From NCBI GenBank assembly GCA_033764435.1, contig JANRIX010000070.1, positions 1 through 64,000 of the forward strand: a DNA stretch of 64,000 bases, written 5' to 3'. Source of the stretch: JAEUMY01 sp033764435. Lineage in GTDB: Bacteria; Pseudomonadota; Gammaproteobacteria; Burkholderiales; Usitatibacteraceae. This document shows positions 1 to 8,957 of the stretch, piece by piece (the stretch's first letter is position 1; each line of letters opens with the position of its first letter). Both the position numbers and the translations under genes were made by a program. The notes beneath the pieces are model-generated. The model was given only the letters and a program-made list of their open reading frames with translations, had not been told where the DNA came from and did not search any database.

Positions 1-484
1 CCGTGGCGTTGACCTGGGTGATGTCCTCGGAAGGAGAGGTGAGATAGGCGTCCAGCGTGCCGACACCAATCGCGCTGTGCATGACGCGGACCAGCGCCTT
101 CCCATCGGCCGGGCTGGAATAGCTGTCATCGACCAGATAACCCTGGTAGTTGCCCAGCGTGCCGGCAATGACCAGCAGCTGCTTGCCGTCCTGGGGCAGG
201 TTTGCCGACGACTCGAGAATCTGGGTGCCGGCATTGGTGTAGACCTTGAGGGTTTGCGAACCGCTCTTCACCTCCTTGTAGGCCGCGAGCGTGGCCGGGC
301 TCAATTGGGCGACAATATCGCCGTCCTCGCTGGCATTGACCCTGAGCGCGCTGGATTCATGCACGGCATTGAACACGCGCAGCTTGGAAACGTTGCTCTT
401 CTGGCCCTCCGCCGTGCAGGCGGCAAGGGTCAGCACCAGCAGCGTCGAAATGAAGCCGGTCAGGACGGAACGGAACTGCATCAT
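1..484 (-). CDS. DUF4397-type lipoprotein, C-terminus cut by window edge
   Basis: Reading leftwards from a double ATG at 484, the frame stays open to the window edge (about 161 codons), so only the N-terminal part is seen. An AAGGA ribosome site lies 8 nt before the start. The product begins with a lipoprotein signal peptide (hydrophobic core, then LAAC as lipobox, Cys near residue 22) and continues with a segment reading LRVFNAVHESSALRV, the pattern of the extracytoplasmic beta-sandwich DUF4397 domain. It would be anchored in the envelope. Its function is unknown. It is transcribed divergently from the thiamine-diphosphate enzyme at 595. Confidence 0.75.
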   Translation of the reverse strand, partial: MMQFRSVLTGFISTLLVLTLAACTAEGQKSNVSKLRVFNAVHESSALRVNASEDGDIVAQLSPATLAAYKEVKSGSQTLKVYTNAGTQILESSANLPQDGKQLLVIAGTLGNYQGYLVDDSYSSPADGKALVRVMHSAIGVGTLDAYLTSPSEDITQVNAT

Positions 485-594
485 GGGAAGCATCCTTGGT
501 GGTGGAATTTGGTGGTTCGTATTCCAGCGCCCTGCGGTAAATCCCTTGTTGCGTTCTGTAAATGAATTGTTTCGCTCCCCCGCTCTCCTCTGAA

Positions 595-2292
595 ATGTCC
601 AATTCCAATACCTCAAATTCCACCCGCCTCGCTGGCCACGTGCTGGTCGACGCACTCGTGCAACAGGATGTCGATCACGTGTTCTGCGTGCCTGGTGAAA
701 GCTATCTCGCCGTGCTCGACGGCCTGCACGACGTCAACGACCGCATCAAGACCATCGTCTGCCGCCAGGAAGGGGGTGCCGCCAACATGGCCGAGGCCTA
801 CGGCAAGCTGACCGGGAAGCCCGGCATCTGCATGGTCACGCGAGGGCCCGGCGCCACCAATGCCTCCATCGGCGTGCACACCGCGTTCCAGGATTCGACA
901 CCGATGATCCTGTTCATCGGCCAGATCGGCAGCGACTGCACCGACCGCGAGGCGTTCCAGGAAGTGGATTATCGCCAGATGTTTGGCCCGCTAGCCAAGT
1001 GGGTGGGGCAGATCGATCGCGCGGATCGCGTGGCGGAATACGTAAGCCATGCATTTCATGTCGCGCAGTCGGGACGCAAGGGACCGGTGGTGCTGGCGCT
1101 GCCTGAAGACATGCTGACCACTGCCACTGCACCAGCGAATATTCGCAAGGCGCCCGTCGTGCAGGCGAGTCCCTCCGCAGGACAGATGCAGCAGTTGCAA
1201 TCCCTGCTCGCCGGCGCAAAGAAACCGCTCGCCATTCTGGGCGGGAGCGGCTGGACCGCCGAGGCCCGCGAGCAGTTCATGCGCTGGTGCGAATATTCGC
1301 AACTGCCTGTCTCGTGTGCGTTCCGCTTCCAGGACTGTTTCGACAACAATCACCCGCTGTATTGCGGTGACGTCGGCATCGGCATCAACCCCAAACTGGC
1401 TGCGCGCGTGAAAGACGCCGATGTGCTGCTGGTGCTCGGTCCGCGTCTGGGTGAAATGACGACGAGCGGCTACACGCTGATCGACATTCCCGTGCCCAAG
1501 CAGAAGCTGATCCATGTCCACACCGGCGCCAGCGAGCTGGGCCGCGTGTATCAGGGCGAACTGCTCATCAACTCGGGCATGCCGGAATTCATCGCCATGC
1601 TGGACCAGGTGAAACTGCCCAAGGATGCGTATCGCGAATATTCGCAAGCTGCGCGCGCCGACTACGAAGCCTGGCAGGCACCGGTCACCATTCCGGGCAA
1701 GGTGCAGATGTTCGAGGTGATGAAGCACCTCAACGCGACGCTGCCCGCTGATGCCATCCTCACCAACGGCGCGGGCAATTACGCGACCTGGCTGCATCGC
1801 TACTACCGCTTCCGTGGCTTCAAGACCCAGCTGGCACCGACCTCCGGCGCCATGGGCTACGGCGCGCCGGCGGCGGTTGCGGCAAAGATCGTGGCGCCGC
1901 ACCGCGATGCAGTGTGTTTTGCCGGTGATGGCTGCTTCCTGATGAACGGCCAGGAACTCGCCACCGCCGTGCAGTACAACGCGGGCACAATCTTCCTCGT
2001 GATCAACAACGGCATGTACGGCACCATCCGCATGCACCAGGAAAAGACCTATCCCGCGCGCGTGCAGGGTACGGAACTGGTCAACCCGGACTTCGCGGCC
2101 TATGCGCGTGCGTTTGGCGCAATGGGTGAGGTGGTCGAAGACACCAGCCAGTTCGCACCCGCTTTCGATCGCGCCCTGGCCCACACCCGCGCCGGGAAGG
2201 GTCCCGCGCTGCTGGAACTGCGCATCGACCCGCAGGCCATCACCCCCACTGCCACGCTGGATTCAATGCGCAAAGCCGCCCAGAAGCAGTGA
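595..2292 (+). CDS. Thiamine diphosphate enzyme, acetolactate synthase large-subunit-like
   Basis: The 565-residue product has the three-domain layout of the IlvB/POX family. An N-terminal pyrimidine-binding domain carries the catalytic glutamate in RQEGGAANMAEAYGK (Glu about residue 59), followed by a central domain and a C-terminal diphosphate-binding domain with GDG near residue 444 and the NN pair about 27 residues later (INNGMYG). Such enzymes decarboxylate 2-oxo acids. No small regulatory subunit gene follows, so a biosynthetic ilvB role is not shown, and an IlvB-like or oxo-acid decarboxylase role is equally possible. The ATG at 595 is preferred because homology begins soon after it; an in-frame ATG at 562 is an alternative. 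The gene contains three copies of the 12-bp palindrome (1135, 1289, 1634). Confidence 0.82.
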   Translation: MSNSNTSNSTRLAGHVLVDALVQQDVDHVFCVPGESYLAVLDGLHDVNDRIKTIVCRQEGGAANMAEAYGKLTGKPGICMVTRGPGATNASIGVHTAFQDSTPMILFIGQIGSDCTDREAFQEVDYRQMFGPLAKWVGQIDRADRVAEYVSHAFHVAQSGRKGPVVLALPEDMLTTATAPANIRKAPVVQASPSAGQMQQLQSLLAGAKKPLAILGGSGWTAEAREQFMRWCEYSQLPVSCAFRFQDCFDNNHPLYCGDVGIGINPKLAARVKDADVLLVLGPRLGEMTTSGYTLIDIPVPKQKLIHVHTGASELGRVYQGELLINSGMPEFIAMLDQVKLPKDAYREYSQAARADYEAWQAPVTIPGKVQMFEVMKHLNATLPADAILTNGAGNYATWLHRYYRFRGFKTQLAPTSGAMGYGAPAAVAAKIVAPHRDAVCFAGDGCFLMNGQELATAVQYNAGTIFLVINNGMYGTIRMHQEKTYPARVQGTELVNPDFAAYARAFGAMGEVVEDTSQFAPAFDRALAHTRAGKGPALLELRIDPQAITPTATLDSMRKAAQKQ

Positions 2293-3059
2293 GCGCGATG
2301 CTGGCATTGAAGCTGGCCATCGTGCCGGCTTTCATCCTCGGCATTTCGCTCGCCGGGCAGCGCTGGGGGCCGGCTATCGCAGGGTGGCTGTCCGGGCTGC
2401 CGGTGGTGGCGGGACCGATCCTGTTCTTCATGGCGCGAGAGCAAGGTGCTGCATTCGCTGCGGAAGCCGCCGTGGCCACCGCGTCCGCGGTATGCGGATC
2501 GATCGTCTTCAGCGCGGCGTATTCATGGACTGCGATGCGGCACCGCTGGCCACTCTGCCTGCTGGCCGCTGCGGCGGCGTACTGTGTGGCCATCGCCCTC
2601 CTGGCCTGGCTGGCACCCGGCGTGGTGGTTGCGGCATTGATGAGCCTGGCGCTGGTCGTGGTCGCGCCGAAGCTGTTTCCGCAAGTCACGTCAGCGTCAG
2701 CGCCCGGCCCGATGCCCAAGACCGAGCTGGTTGTCCGCATGGTGGCGGGCGCGACACTGGTGTTCATGGCGACCTGGTCCGCATCTTCCCTGGGGCCGCG
2801 TCTGTCCGGCCTCGTTGCGATGTTCCCGATACTCGGAACCGTTCTCGCGGTGTTCAGTCATCGCCACGCCGGCGCCGCCTTCACCACGCAACTGCTGCGT
2901 GGCATGGCGGCGGGCTTTTATGCGTTCATCACCTTCTGCGTGGTGCTGGCGCTGGCATTGGTGCCATGGGGAATTGGCGTTGCCTTCAGCGCGGCAGTGG
3001 TCGCCGCATTGATGGTTCAGGCAGGTGCGAAGGTAGTGTTGCTGAAGTCAAAGGCCTGA
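2289..3059 (+). CDS. Polytopic membrane protein, unknown function
   Basis: The 256-residue protein is almost entirely hydrophobic, with about seven or eight predicted transmembrane helices starting directly at the N-terminus and no long soluble domain. I do not recognise the family; a transporter or permease-like role is possible but unsupported. The GTG at 2289 overlaps the stop of the preceding thiamine-diphosphate enzyme gene, with an ATG at 2298 as the alternative, so the two are almost certainly translationally coupled and co-transcribed. The gene ends 24 nt before the convergent amiC gene. Confidence 0.7.
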   Translation: MSAMLALKLAIVPAFILGISLAGQRWGPAIAGWLSGLPVVAGPILFFMAREQGAAFAAEAAVATASAVCGSIVFSAAYSWTAMRHRWPLCLLAAAAAYCVAIALLAWLAPGVVVAALMSLALVVVAPKLFPQVTSASAPGPMPKTELVVRMVAGATLVFMATWSASSLGPRLSGLVAMFPILGTVLAVFSHRHAGAAFTTQLLRGMAAGFYAFITFCVVLALALVPWGIGVAFSAAVVAALMVQAGAKVVLLKSKA

Positions 3060-3083
3060 GCGATCGCCAAGCGCCGTATAACT

Positions 3084-4493
3084 CTACTTGACCGCCGCCA
3101 CCGTCGTCTGCCGCGACAGCGCCGGGTTCTTGGCAAAGTAGGCCTTGATGCCCGACACGATGGCCTCTGCCATCTTGTCCTGATACTTGGGATCGTTCAG
3201 CTTTTTCTCTTCTTCCGGGTTCGAGATGAACGCCGTCTCGACGAGGATGGAGGGAATGTCAGGCGCCTTCAGCACGGCAAAGCCAGCCTGCTCGACGTGC
3301 GGCTTGTGCAGGCGATTGATCTCGCCCATTTCGCCCAGCACGGCCTTGCCCAGCTTCAGGCTGTCATTGATGGTCGCGGTCTGCGACAGGTCCAGCAGTG
3401 TCTTGGCGAGGTAGGGATCTTTCACGTCGAGATTCACCCCGCCGATCAGGTCGGCTTCGTTCTCGCGCTGGGCCAGCCAGCGTGCGGCGACAGACGTGGC
3501 GCCTCGCTCTGAGAGCGCGAAGACCGACGAGCCGTTCGCATGTGGCTGCATGAAGGCATCGGCATGGATGGAGACGAAGATGTCAGCCTGCACTTTTCGC
3601 GCCTTGTTTACGCGTTCATGCAAGGCGATGAAGTAGTCTCCGTCGCGGGTAAGTACCGCACGCATGCCCGGCTCGGCATCGATCAGCGCCTTCACCCGCT
3701 TGGCGATGGTCAGCGTGATGTGCTTTTCCTTGGTGCCTTTGCGTCCACGGGCGCCGGGATCTTCCCCGCCGTGACCTGCATCGACAACGACAGTGATCAG
3801 ACGCGCCACCCCTGGCTTCTTCCCCTTCTCAAGAGGTTTCTGCTGAGGGGACTCCGCGACACCGGCCGGCGATTTTGACTGCTGTGCCGGCTCTGGCTTC
3901 GCGGAGGGCTTGCCCTCGGGTGGCGCGTTGATCGGGGGCGCATCCTTGAGTTCTTTGAGTTCGGTGTCTGGCTTCAGGGCAACCGTCTCGGGTCGTTGGG
4001 CAGCAGAGGATTCACGCTCGGCCTCGGTGGCGTTGACCAGCGCCATCAGCGGATCGGGCGGGTTGAACGGATAGATGTCCAGCACGACGCGGTGCTTGTA
4101 TTCGCCGGCCGGCGCCAGAGAGAAGATGCCCGGCTTCACGTCGGCCTTGAGGTCGAACACCACGCGCACGACGGTGGGCTTGAACCGGCCGACGCGCACG
4201 CTCTTGATGTAGGGATCGTCCTCGGCCACACGCTTGGCCAAGTCAGACAGTTCAGCGTTGAGTTCGACGCCTTCGAGGTCCACGACGAGCCGGGTCGGGT
4301 TCTGCAGCACCTGCATCTGGTACTTGACCGGCTGGCGGGCTTCGAAGGTGACGCGGGTGTATTCGGCGGCGGGCCAGACGCGCGTGGCGATAAGCGAGAC
4401 AGCGGCGAAGGCCGGTGCCGCGGCAATCAGGAAGCTGATCAGGACGAGGCGGAGGGCACCTGAGGTGCTGAAGCGGACAGCGCGGCTAAGCAT
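3084..4493 (-). CDS. amiC: N-acetylmuramoyl-L-alanine amidase (AMIN + Amidase_3)
   Basis: The 469-residue exported cell-wall hydrolase cleaves the amide bond between MurNAc and the stem peptide during daughter-cell separation. An N-terminal hydrophobic signal is followed by an AMIN domain (about residues 40-150, targeting to peptidoglycan), a Pro/Lys/Glu-rich linker, and a C-terminal zinc amidase domain. The zinc and catalytic residues are visible in VVDAGHGGEDPGARG, in the IFVSIHADA strand, and in the C-terminal glutamate of LVETAFISNPEEE. The ATG at 4493 was chosen because it directly precedes the signal sequence. It overlaps the end of tsaE by 55 nt, so the two form a tsaE-amiC operon as in many proteobacteria. 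Confidence 0.92.
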   Translation of the reverse strand: MLSRAVRFSTSGALRLVLISFLIAAAPAFAAVSLIATRVWPAAEYTRVTFEARQPVKYQMQVLQNPTRLVVDLEGVELNAELSDLAKRVAEDDPYIKSVRVGRFKPTVVRVVFDLKADVKPGIFSLAPAGEYKHRVVLDIYPFNPPDPLMALVNATEAERESSAAQRPETVALKPDTELKELKDAPPINAPPEGKPSAKPEPAQQSKSPAGVAESPQQKPLEKGKKPGVARLITVVVDAGHGGEDPGARGRKGTKEKHITLTIAKRVKALIDAEPGMRAVLTRDGDYFIALHERVNKARKVQADIFVSIHADAFMQPHANGSSVFALSERGATSVAARWLAQRENEADLIGGVNLDVKDPYLAKTLLDLSQTATINDSLKLGKAVLGEMGEINRLHKPHVEQAGFAVLKAPDIPSILVETAFISNPEEEKKLNDPKYQDKMAEAIVSGIKAYFAKNPALSRQTTVAAVK

Positions 4494-4927
4494 CGCTCGC
4501 CTGCATGACTGTGTGCGGAGAGGTCGGCCAGACGGCTGTCGCCGACATGTTCGAGACGAATCCAGAGGTCTGGCGGGGGCAGTTGTCCCGCCGCTTTTTC
4601 CGGCCATTCCACGAGGCAGACATTGCCGCCGCCGAAGAGATCGCGAAACCCCGCGTCCGACCATTCACTGGATTCACTGAACCGATAAAAATCAAAGTGA
4701 TACAAGTTTAAGCTAGAAACTGCATAAACTTCAACAAGAGAATACGTCGGGCTCTTCACCCGGCCGGTAACGCCGAGCGCCCGGAGCAGCCCCCGGGTCA
4801 GCGTGGTTTTGCCGGCACCCAGGTCGCCGGAGAGAAAGACGACCATGCCCGGTGCGAGACGGGGTGCCAGATCGGCACCGAGCCGTTCGGTCGCGGGGGT
4901 GTCCGCCAGAGGAATGCGCAACGTCAT
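4439..4927 (-). CDS. tsaE: tRNA t6A37 biosynthesis ATPase TsaE
   Basis: The 162-residue P-loop protein works with TsaB, TsaC and TsaD in threonylcarbamoyl-adenosine modification at position 37 of ANN-decoding tRNAs. The Walker A motif GDLGAGKTTLTRGLL is near residue 35, followed by VKSPTYSLVEVY and the YHFDFYR segment typical of TsaE. The ATG at 4927 gives the family's usual length; longer upstream in-frame starts add residues without family similarity. The C-terminus runs into the start of amiC. The gene is divergent from queG, which modifies tRNA as well. Confidence 0.93.
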   Translation of the reverse strand: MTLRIPLADTPATERLGADLAPRLAPGMVVFLSGDLGAGKTTLTRGLLRALGVTGRVKSPTYSLVEVYAVSSLNLYHFDFYRFSESSEWSDAGFRDLFGGGNVCLVEWPEKAAGQLPPPDLWIRLEHVGDSRLADLSAHSHAGERCLAALSASAPQVPSASS

Positions 4928-5047
4928 GAAGGGGCTCTTTCGAAGGACCCGCATGTTAGCGCGAGGCACGCGTGGCATGATGGCGCCCGCTTCCGCTTAG
5001 CGCACTCATCCCCACTTTTTGATCCGCCAACCTGACTGCAACGCCCC

Positions 5048-6121
5048 ATGCATGACTCGCCCGCGCAATTGTCAGCCGCCGTGAAGGCCTGGGGCCGCGA
5101 AGTCGGTTTTGACGCCGTCGGCATTGGCGGCGTCGATCTGGCCGAAGAGGAGGCGCTGCTCCTCGACTGGATGGCGCAGGGCCGGCACGGCGAGATGGCG
5201 TATTTCGAGCGCCACGGCGGGACGCGCGCGCGGCCGCAGGCACTGGTGCCGGGCACGGTGAGCATCATCAGCGTGCGCCTCAATTACCGGCCGACTGACG
5301 CGAAGGAGAGCTGGTCGGTCATCAACGATCCCGAGGCGGCCTTCATCTCCCGCTACGCGCTTGGGCGCGACTATCACAAGGTCATGCGCCAGCGGCTGCA
5401 GAAGCTGGCCGAGCGCATCGAGGCAAGTGTCGGCCCGTTCCGTCATCGCGCCTTCTCCGACTCCGCACCCGTGATGGAGGTGGCGCTGGCCCAACGTGCA
5501 GGGCTCGGCTGGCGTGGCAAGCACACCCTGCTGCTCTCCCGTGACGCCGGCTCGTTCTATTTCCTGGGCGAGCTCTACACAGATCTCAATCTTGACCACG
5601 ATGCGCCGGTCGAGGATCACTGCGGCACCTGCTCGCGCTGCATCGATGTCTGCCCGACGCAGGCCATCGTGGCGCCCTATCAGCTGGATGCGCGCCGCTG
5701 CATTTCCTATCTCACCATCGAGCTCGCCGGCGCAATCCCGGTCGAGTTCAGGCCGCTCATCGGCAACCGCGTCTACGGCTGCGACGATTGCCAGCTGGTC
5801 TGCCCCTGGAACAAGTACGCGCGTGATGCCGGCGTGCCCGACTTCGCCGTGCGCGGCGGACTGGACGATGTCTCGCTGTTGCGAATATTCGCGTGGAGCG
5901 AGGACGAGTTCCTGCGCTTCACCGAAGGCAGTGCGATCCGCCGCATCGGCCATGAGCGCTGGCTGCGCAACATCGCGGTGGCGCTGGGCAACGCGCTGCG
6001 CTCTGCGAAGACGGACCCGGCGACCCGTGCGAATATTCGCACCGCACTGGCTGCGCGTCGTGACAGTGCGACCAGCCTCGTTTGCGAACACATTGACTGG
6101 GCGCTGGCCCAATCCCCATAA
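5048..6121 (+). CDS. queG: Epoxyqueuosine reductase QueG
   Basis: The 357-residue cobalamin-dependent iron-sulfur enzyme performs the last step of queuosine synthesis in tRNA, reducing epoxyqueuosine to queuosine. Two ferredoxin-type cluster motifs are visible: CGTCSRCIDVCP (about residue 195) and the pair RRCISYLTIE / YGCDDCQLVCPWN. A C-terminal HEAT-like region follows. The neighbour tsaE is divergent, a frequent arrangement. Two copies of the 12-bp palindrome lie inside the gene (5881, encoding RIFA, and 6029, encoding ANIR). The companion queuosine gene queD lies 40 kb downstream at 45131. Confidence 0.94.
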   Translation: MHDSPAQLSAAVKAWGREVGFDAVGIGGVDLAEEEALLLDWMAQGRHGEMAYFERHGGTRARPQALVPGTVSIISVRLNYRPTDAKESWSVINDPEAAFISRYALGRDYHKVMRQRLQKLAERIEASVGPFRHRAFSDSAPVMEVALAQRAGLGWRGKHTLLLSRDAGSFYFLGELYTDLNLDHDAPVEDHCGTCSRCIDVCPTQAIVAPYQLDARRCISYLTIELAGAIPVEFRPLIGNRVYGCDDCQLVCPWNKYARDAGVPDFAVRGGLDDVSLLRIFAWSEDEFLRFTEGSAIRRIGHERWLRNIAVALGNALRSAKTDPATRANIRTALAARRDSATSLVCEHIDWALAQSP

Positions 6122-6133
6122 AGGAGAATCCGC

Positions 6134-6565
6134 GTGATCTGGAAACACCCACCCGACCTCGCCTACATCAACAGCTTTCGCAAGAACACGCTGGTCGGTC
6201 ACATCGACATCAATTTCATCGAAGCGGGTGACGACTACCTGCGTGCCACGATGCCGGTGGATGCGCGCACCCATCAGCCCTATGGCCTGCTGCATGGCGG
6301 CGCGTCCGTGGCACTGGCGGAAACACTGGGCAGCGTGGCCAGCATGTTGTGCCTCGACCCCAAGGTGAATGCGGCGGTCGGCATCGAGATCAATGCCAAC
6401 CATGTCCGCGGCGTGACGTCCGGCATCGTGACTGGCACTGTGCGCCCGCTGCACGTGGGCCGCAGCACCCATGTGTGGGAGATCCGCATCGAAAACGAAG
6501 ACGCAAAGCTGGTCTGCGTGTCGCGGCTCACCGTGGCGGTGGTGCCGGCACGTCCGGTAGGGTGA
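6134..6565 (+). CDS. Hotdog-fold acyl-CoA thioesterase (PaaI/YdiI type)
   Basis: The 143-residue single-domain hotdog protein carries the family signature LLHGGASVALAET, where the His-Gly-Gly turn and the glutamate of the long helix form the active site of PaaI/MenI/EntH-type thioesterases. Length matches the family. It begins with GTG at 6134, supported by an AAGGAG ribosome site at 6121-6126. It lies 12 nt after queG and is probably co-transcribed. The acyl substrate cannot be told from sequence; 1,4-dihydroxy-2-naphthoyl-CoA or general hydroxyaryl-CoA housekeeping hydrolysis are both possible. Confidence 0.85.
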   Translation: MIWKHPPDLAYINSFRKNTLVGHIDINFIEAGDDYLRATMPVDARTHQPYGLLHGGASVALAETLGSVASMLCLDPKVNAAVGIEINANHVRGVTSGIVTGTVRPLHVGRSTHVWEIRIENEDAKLVCVSRLTVAVVPARPVG

Positions 6566-6583
6566 AACCCCGCGCGAGTCGCG

Positions 6584-6781
6584 TTATCTGAGCGGGTAGT
6601 TCACCCAGCGAATGGTCACGCCGTTGGCGCGCGCGGCGCGTTCAACGGCCTGCACCTTGGCGTCGTCTACGGAGCGCTCTGCGGAGGTGTCGGGTAAGTT
6701 GGCGCAACCGGTGAGCAGCAGCGTGGCTGCAAAGGTTGAGAGCAATGCGGCAAGGAACATGGGCGGCATGAGTCGTTTCAT
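6584..6781 (-). CDS. Small lipoprotein, 65 residues
   Basis: This short product begins MKRLMPPMFLAALL and carries a clear lipobox LLTGC with the modified Cys near residue 26. The mature part is only about 40 residues, rich in Ala, Val and Arg and ending in TIRWVNYPLR. I do not recognise a family. It is convergent with the thioesterase gene and upstream of the htpG 3' end on the same strand, with 144 nt between them. It is probably a true gene because the signal peptide and lipobox are well formed, but nothing indicates its role. Confidence 0.6.
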   Translation of the reverse strand: MKRLMPPMFLAALLSTFAATLLLTGCANLPDTSAERSVDDAKVQAVERAARANGVTIRWVNYPLR

Positions 6782-6885
6782 GGCGTGCTCCTGTGTCTGA
6801 CGTCCGCCCTATGCGGCGGACTTCATTACCCTACGCCTCGTCCACACGACTCGCAAGACCCGCGCGCAGCCGATTGATGCATGCA

Positions 6886-6912
6886 GGGCGCTCGCCGCCA
6901 GAGCGAGCGCCC
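6886..6912. other. GC-rich hairpin in the htpG 3' region
   Basis: A 9-bp perfect inverted repeat (GGGCGCTCG / CGAGCGCCC, 9-nt loop) sits 14 nt downstream of the htpG stop codon. No T-run follows on either strand, so it is not a canonical intrinsic terminator. It may stabilise the htpG 3' end. Confidence 0.4.
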
Positions 6913-6925
6913 GTCACAGACGACT

Positions 6926-8824
6926 TCAGCGATTCAGGATCAGCGCATTCAGGCGCTTCACGAAACCGGCCGGGTCGTCCAGTTGCCCGCCTTCCGCCAG
7001 CAGCGCCTGGTCGAATAGCACGAGTGACCAGTCGCCGAACTGCTGGCTCTCCAGATCGCTCTTCAACCGCTTGATGAGCGGATGGTCGGGGTTGATTTCG
7101 AGAATGGGCGCGGTGCGATCCACTTTCTGACCGGCCGCCTTCAGAAGCCGTTCGAGGTTGCCCGAGAGTTCATGCTCATCCACCACCAGACAGGCCGGGG
7201 ACTCGGTCAGGCGATGGGTCACGCGCACCGCCTTGACCCGCTCACCCAGCGAGGTCTGGATCTTTTCCACCAGCGGCTTCAGTTCCTCCGCCACGGCCTC
7301 CTGCGCCCTCTTCTCGGATTCGTCGGCCAGCGCACCGAGATCGAGATCGCCCTTGGCCACCGACACCAGCTTCTTGCCTTCGAATTCCTCGAATGTGCCC
7401 AGCCACCATTCGTCGACCGGCTCGGTGAAGAGCAATACCTCGACACCTTTCTTGCGGAAGACTTCCAGGTGCGGACTGTTGCGTGCGGCGGAGAGGCTGT
7501 CGCCGGTGACGTAGTAGATCTTGTCCTGTCCGGGCTTCATGCGGGCCACATAGTCGGCAAAGCCGGTGCCCTGCTCGTCCCCCTCGACGGCCGTGCTGGC
7601 GAAGCGGCAGAGCTTGGCGATGCGCTCCCGGTTGGCCGGGTCTTCGGCCAGGCCTTCCTTGAATACGCGGCCGAAGGACTTCCAGAACGTGGCGAATTTC
7701 TCCTTGTCCGCAGCGTCCGCGCTATTTGCCAACTCCTCCAGCAGACCCAAAACTTTCTTGGTACATCCGGCGCGGATGGCATCGACATCACGGCTTTCCT
7801 GCAGGATTTCGCGCGACACGTTGAGCGGCAGGTCGTTGGAGTCGACCACACCCTTCACGAAGCGCAGATAGCGCGGCAACAGCTGCTCGGCATCTTCCAT
7901 GATGAACACGCGACGCACGTAAAGCTTCACGCCATGCTTGCGGTCGCGATCAAACAGATCAAAGGGCGGACGGCCCGGAATGTACAGGAGCTGCGTGTAC
8001 TCCTGCTTGCCCTCGACCTTCGCATGCGACCAGGCAAGCGGCTTTTCCCAGTCATGGGCGACGTGCTTGTAGAACTCCTCGTACTGCTCGGCAGTGATTT
8101 CGTTGCGCGGGCGCGTCCAGAGTGCGCTGGCCCGGTTGACCGTTTCATCCTCCGCACTCTCGCCCTCGCCTTTCATCACGACCGGAATCTGGATGTGGTC
8201 CGAGTACTTGCGGATGACCGACTTCACGCGCCAGTCATCGAGGAAGCCGTCATCGCCTTCCTTGAGATGCAGGGTAATTTCGGTGCCGCGGGACGCTTTC
8301 TCGACCGGCTCCAGAGTGAATTCGCCAGTGCCATCAGATTCCCAGCGCACGGCATCGGTCGCAGACAATCCGGCGCGGCGGGTGACCAGGGTCACCTTGT
8401 CGGCGACGATGAACGCCGAATAGAAGCCGACACCGAACTGGCCGATGAGATGCGCATCCTTGGCCTGGTCGCCGGTCAGGGTCTTGAAGAATTCGCGCGT
8501 GCCGGAACGGGCGATGGTGCCGATGTTGGCGATGACCTCATCGCGCGACATGCCGATGCCGTTGTCGGTGATGGTCAGGGTGCGTGCCGCCTTGTCCACG
8601 CTGACGCGGACCTTGAGGTCGGCATCGGATTCCAGCAGGCCCGGCTGGGTGACGGCCTCGAAGCGCAACTTGTCGGCGGCGTCAGAAGCGTTGGAAATCA
8701 GCTCGCGCAGGAAGATTTCCTTGTTCGAGTAGAGCGAATGGATCATCAGTTGCAACAGCTGCTTGACCTCGGTCTGGAACGACAAGGTCTCCTTGGCAGG
8801 GGTCTGGGCGGTGGTGGCGTTCAT
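6926..8824 (-). CDS. htpG: Chaperone HtpG (Hsp90 family)
   Basis: The 632-residue product is full length for bacterial Hsp90. It has the N-terminal GHKL ATPase (NKEIFLRELISNASDAADKLR, then DNGIGMSRDEV and QFGVGFYSAF), the middle domain and the C-terminal dimerisation domain. As a cytosolic ATP-dependent chaperone it remodels client proteins together with DnaK. A near-consensus sigma-32 promoter precedes it (8862-8889), so heat-shock induction is expected. The start ATG at 8824 is preceded by a weak GGAG. Long open frames on the opposite strand are codon-bias shadows. Confidence 0.97.
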   Translation of the reverse strand: MNATTAQTPAKETLSFQTEVKQLLQLMIHSLYSNKEIFLRELISNASDAADKLRFEAVTQPGLLESDADLKVRVSVDKAARTLTITDNGIGMSRDEVIANIGTIARSGTREFFKTLTGDQAKDAHLIGQFGVGFYSAFIVADKVTLVTRRAGLSATDAVRWESDGTGEFTLEPVEKASRGTEITLHLKEGDDGFLDDWRVKSVIRKYSDHIQIPVVMKGEGESAEDETVNRASALWTRPRNEITAEQYEEFYKHVAHDWEKPLAWSHAKVEGKQEYTQLLYIPGRPPFDLFDRDRKHGVKLYVRRVFIMEDAEQLLPRYLRFVKGVVDSNDLPLNVSREILQESRDVDAIRAGCTKKVLGLLEELANSADAADKEKFATFWKSFGRVFKEGLAEDPANRERIAKLCRFASTAVEGDEQGTGFADYVARMKPGQDKIYYVTGDSLSAARNSPHLEVFRKKGVEVLLFTEPVDEWWLGTFEEFEGKKLVSVAKGDLDLGALADESEKRAQEAVAEELKPLVEKIQTSLGERVKAVRVTHRLTESPACLVVDEHELSGNLERLLKAAGQKVDRTAPILEINPDHPLIKRLKSDLESQQFGDWSLVLFDQALLAEGGQLDDPAGFVKRLNALILNR

Positions 8825-8861
8825 GCTGACTCCGTAAGCAAAATGGGACAGATCGGGGCGG

Positions 8862-8889
8862 AAATAGGGATCGCACCCGAAAATTCAAG
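8862..8889 (-). promoter_or_regulatory. Sigma-32 heat-shock promoter of htpG
   Basis: Read on the minus strand, CTTGAAT (8889-8883), a 13-bp spacer and CCCTATTT (8869-8862) match the sigma-32 consensus CTTGAAA-N13/14-CCCCATNT at all but two positions. The -10 element ends 37 nt before the htpG ATG. Confidence 0.75.
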
Positions 8890-8957
8890 CAGCAAAAATT
8901 GAGGCGGGGACGCCGGGGGCTCCCGGTACCGCCAAAAAACTTTGGCGCAGGCCTCGG

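Noticed and set aside
77..565. Plus-strand open frame at the window start
   Set aside because: The minus strand carries a lipoprotein signal, lipobox and DUF4397-like sequence with a good ribosome site; the plus frame is its shadow.
5072..6472. Long minus-strand frame opposite queG and the thioesterase gene
   Set aside because: QueG cluster motifs and the thioesterase signature are on the plus strand; the opposite frame is compositional.
7082..8902. Long open frame of about 606 codons antisense to htpG
   Set aside because: Shadow of the strongly codon-biased htpG gene; the translation shows no domain or coherent hydrophobic pattern.
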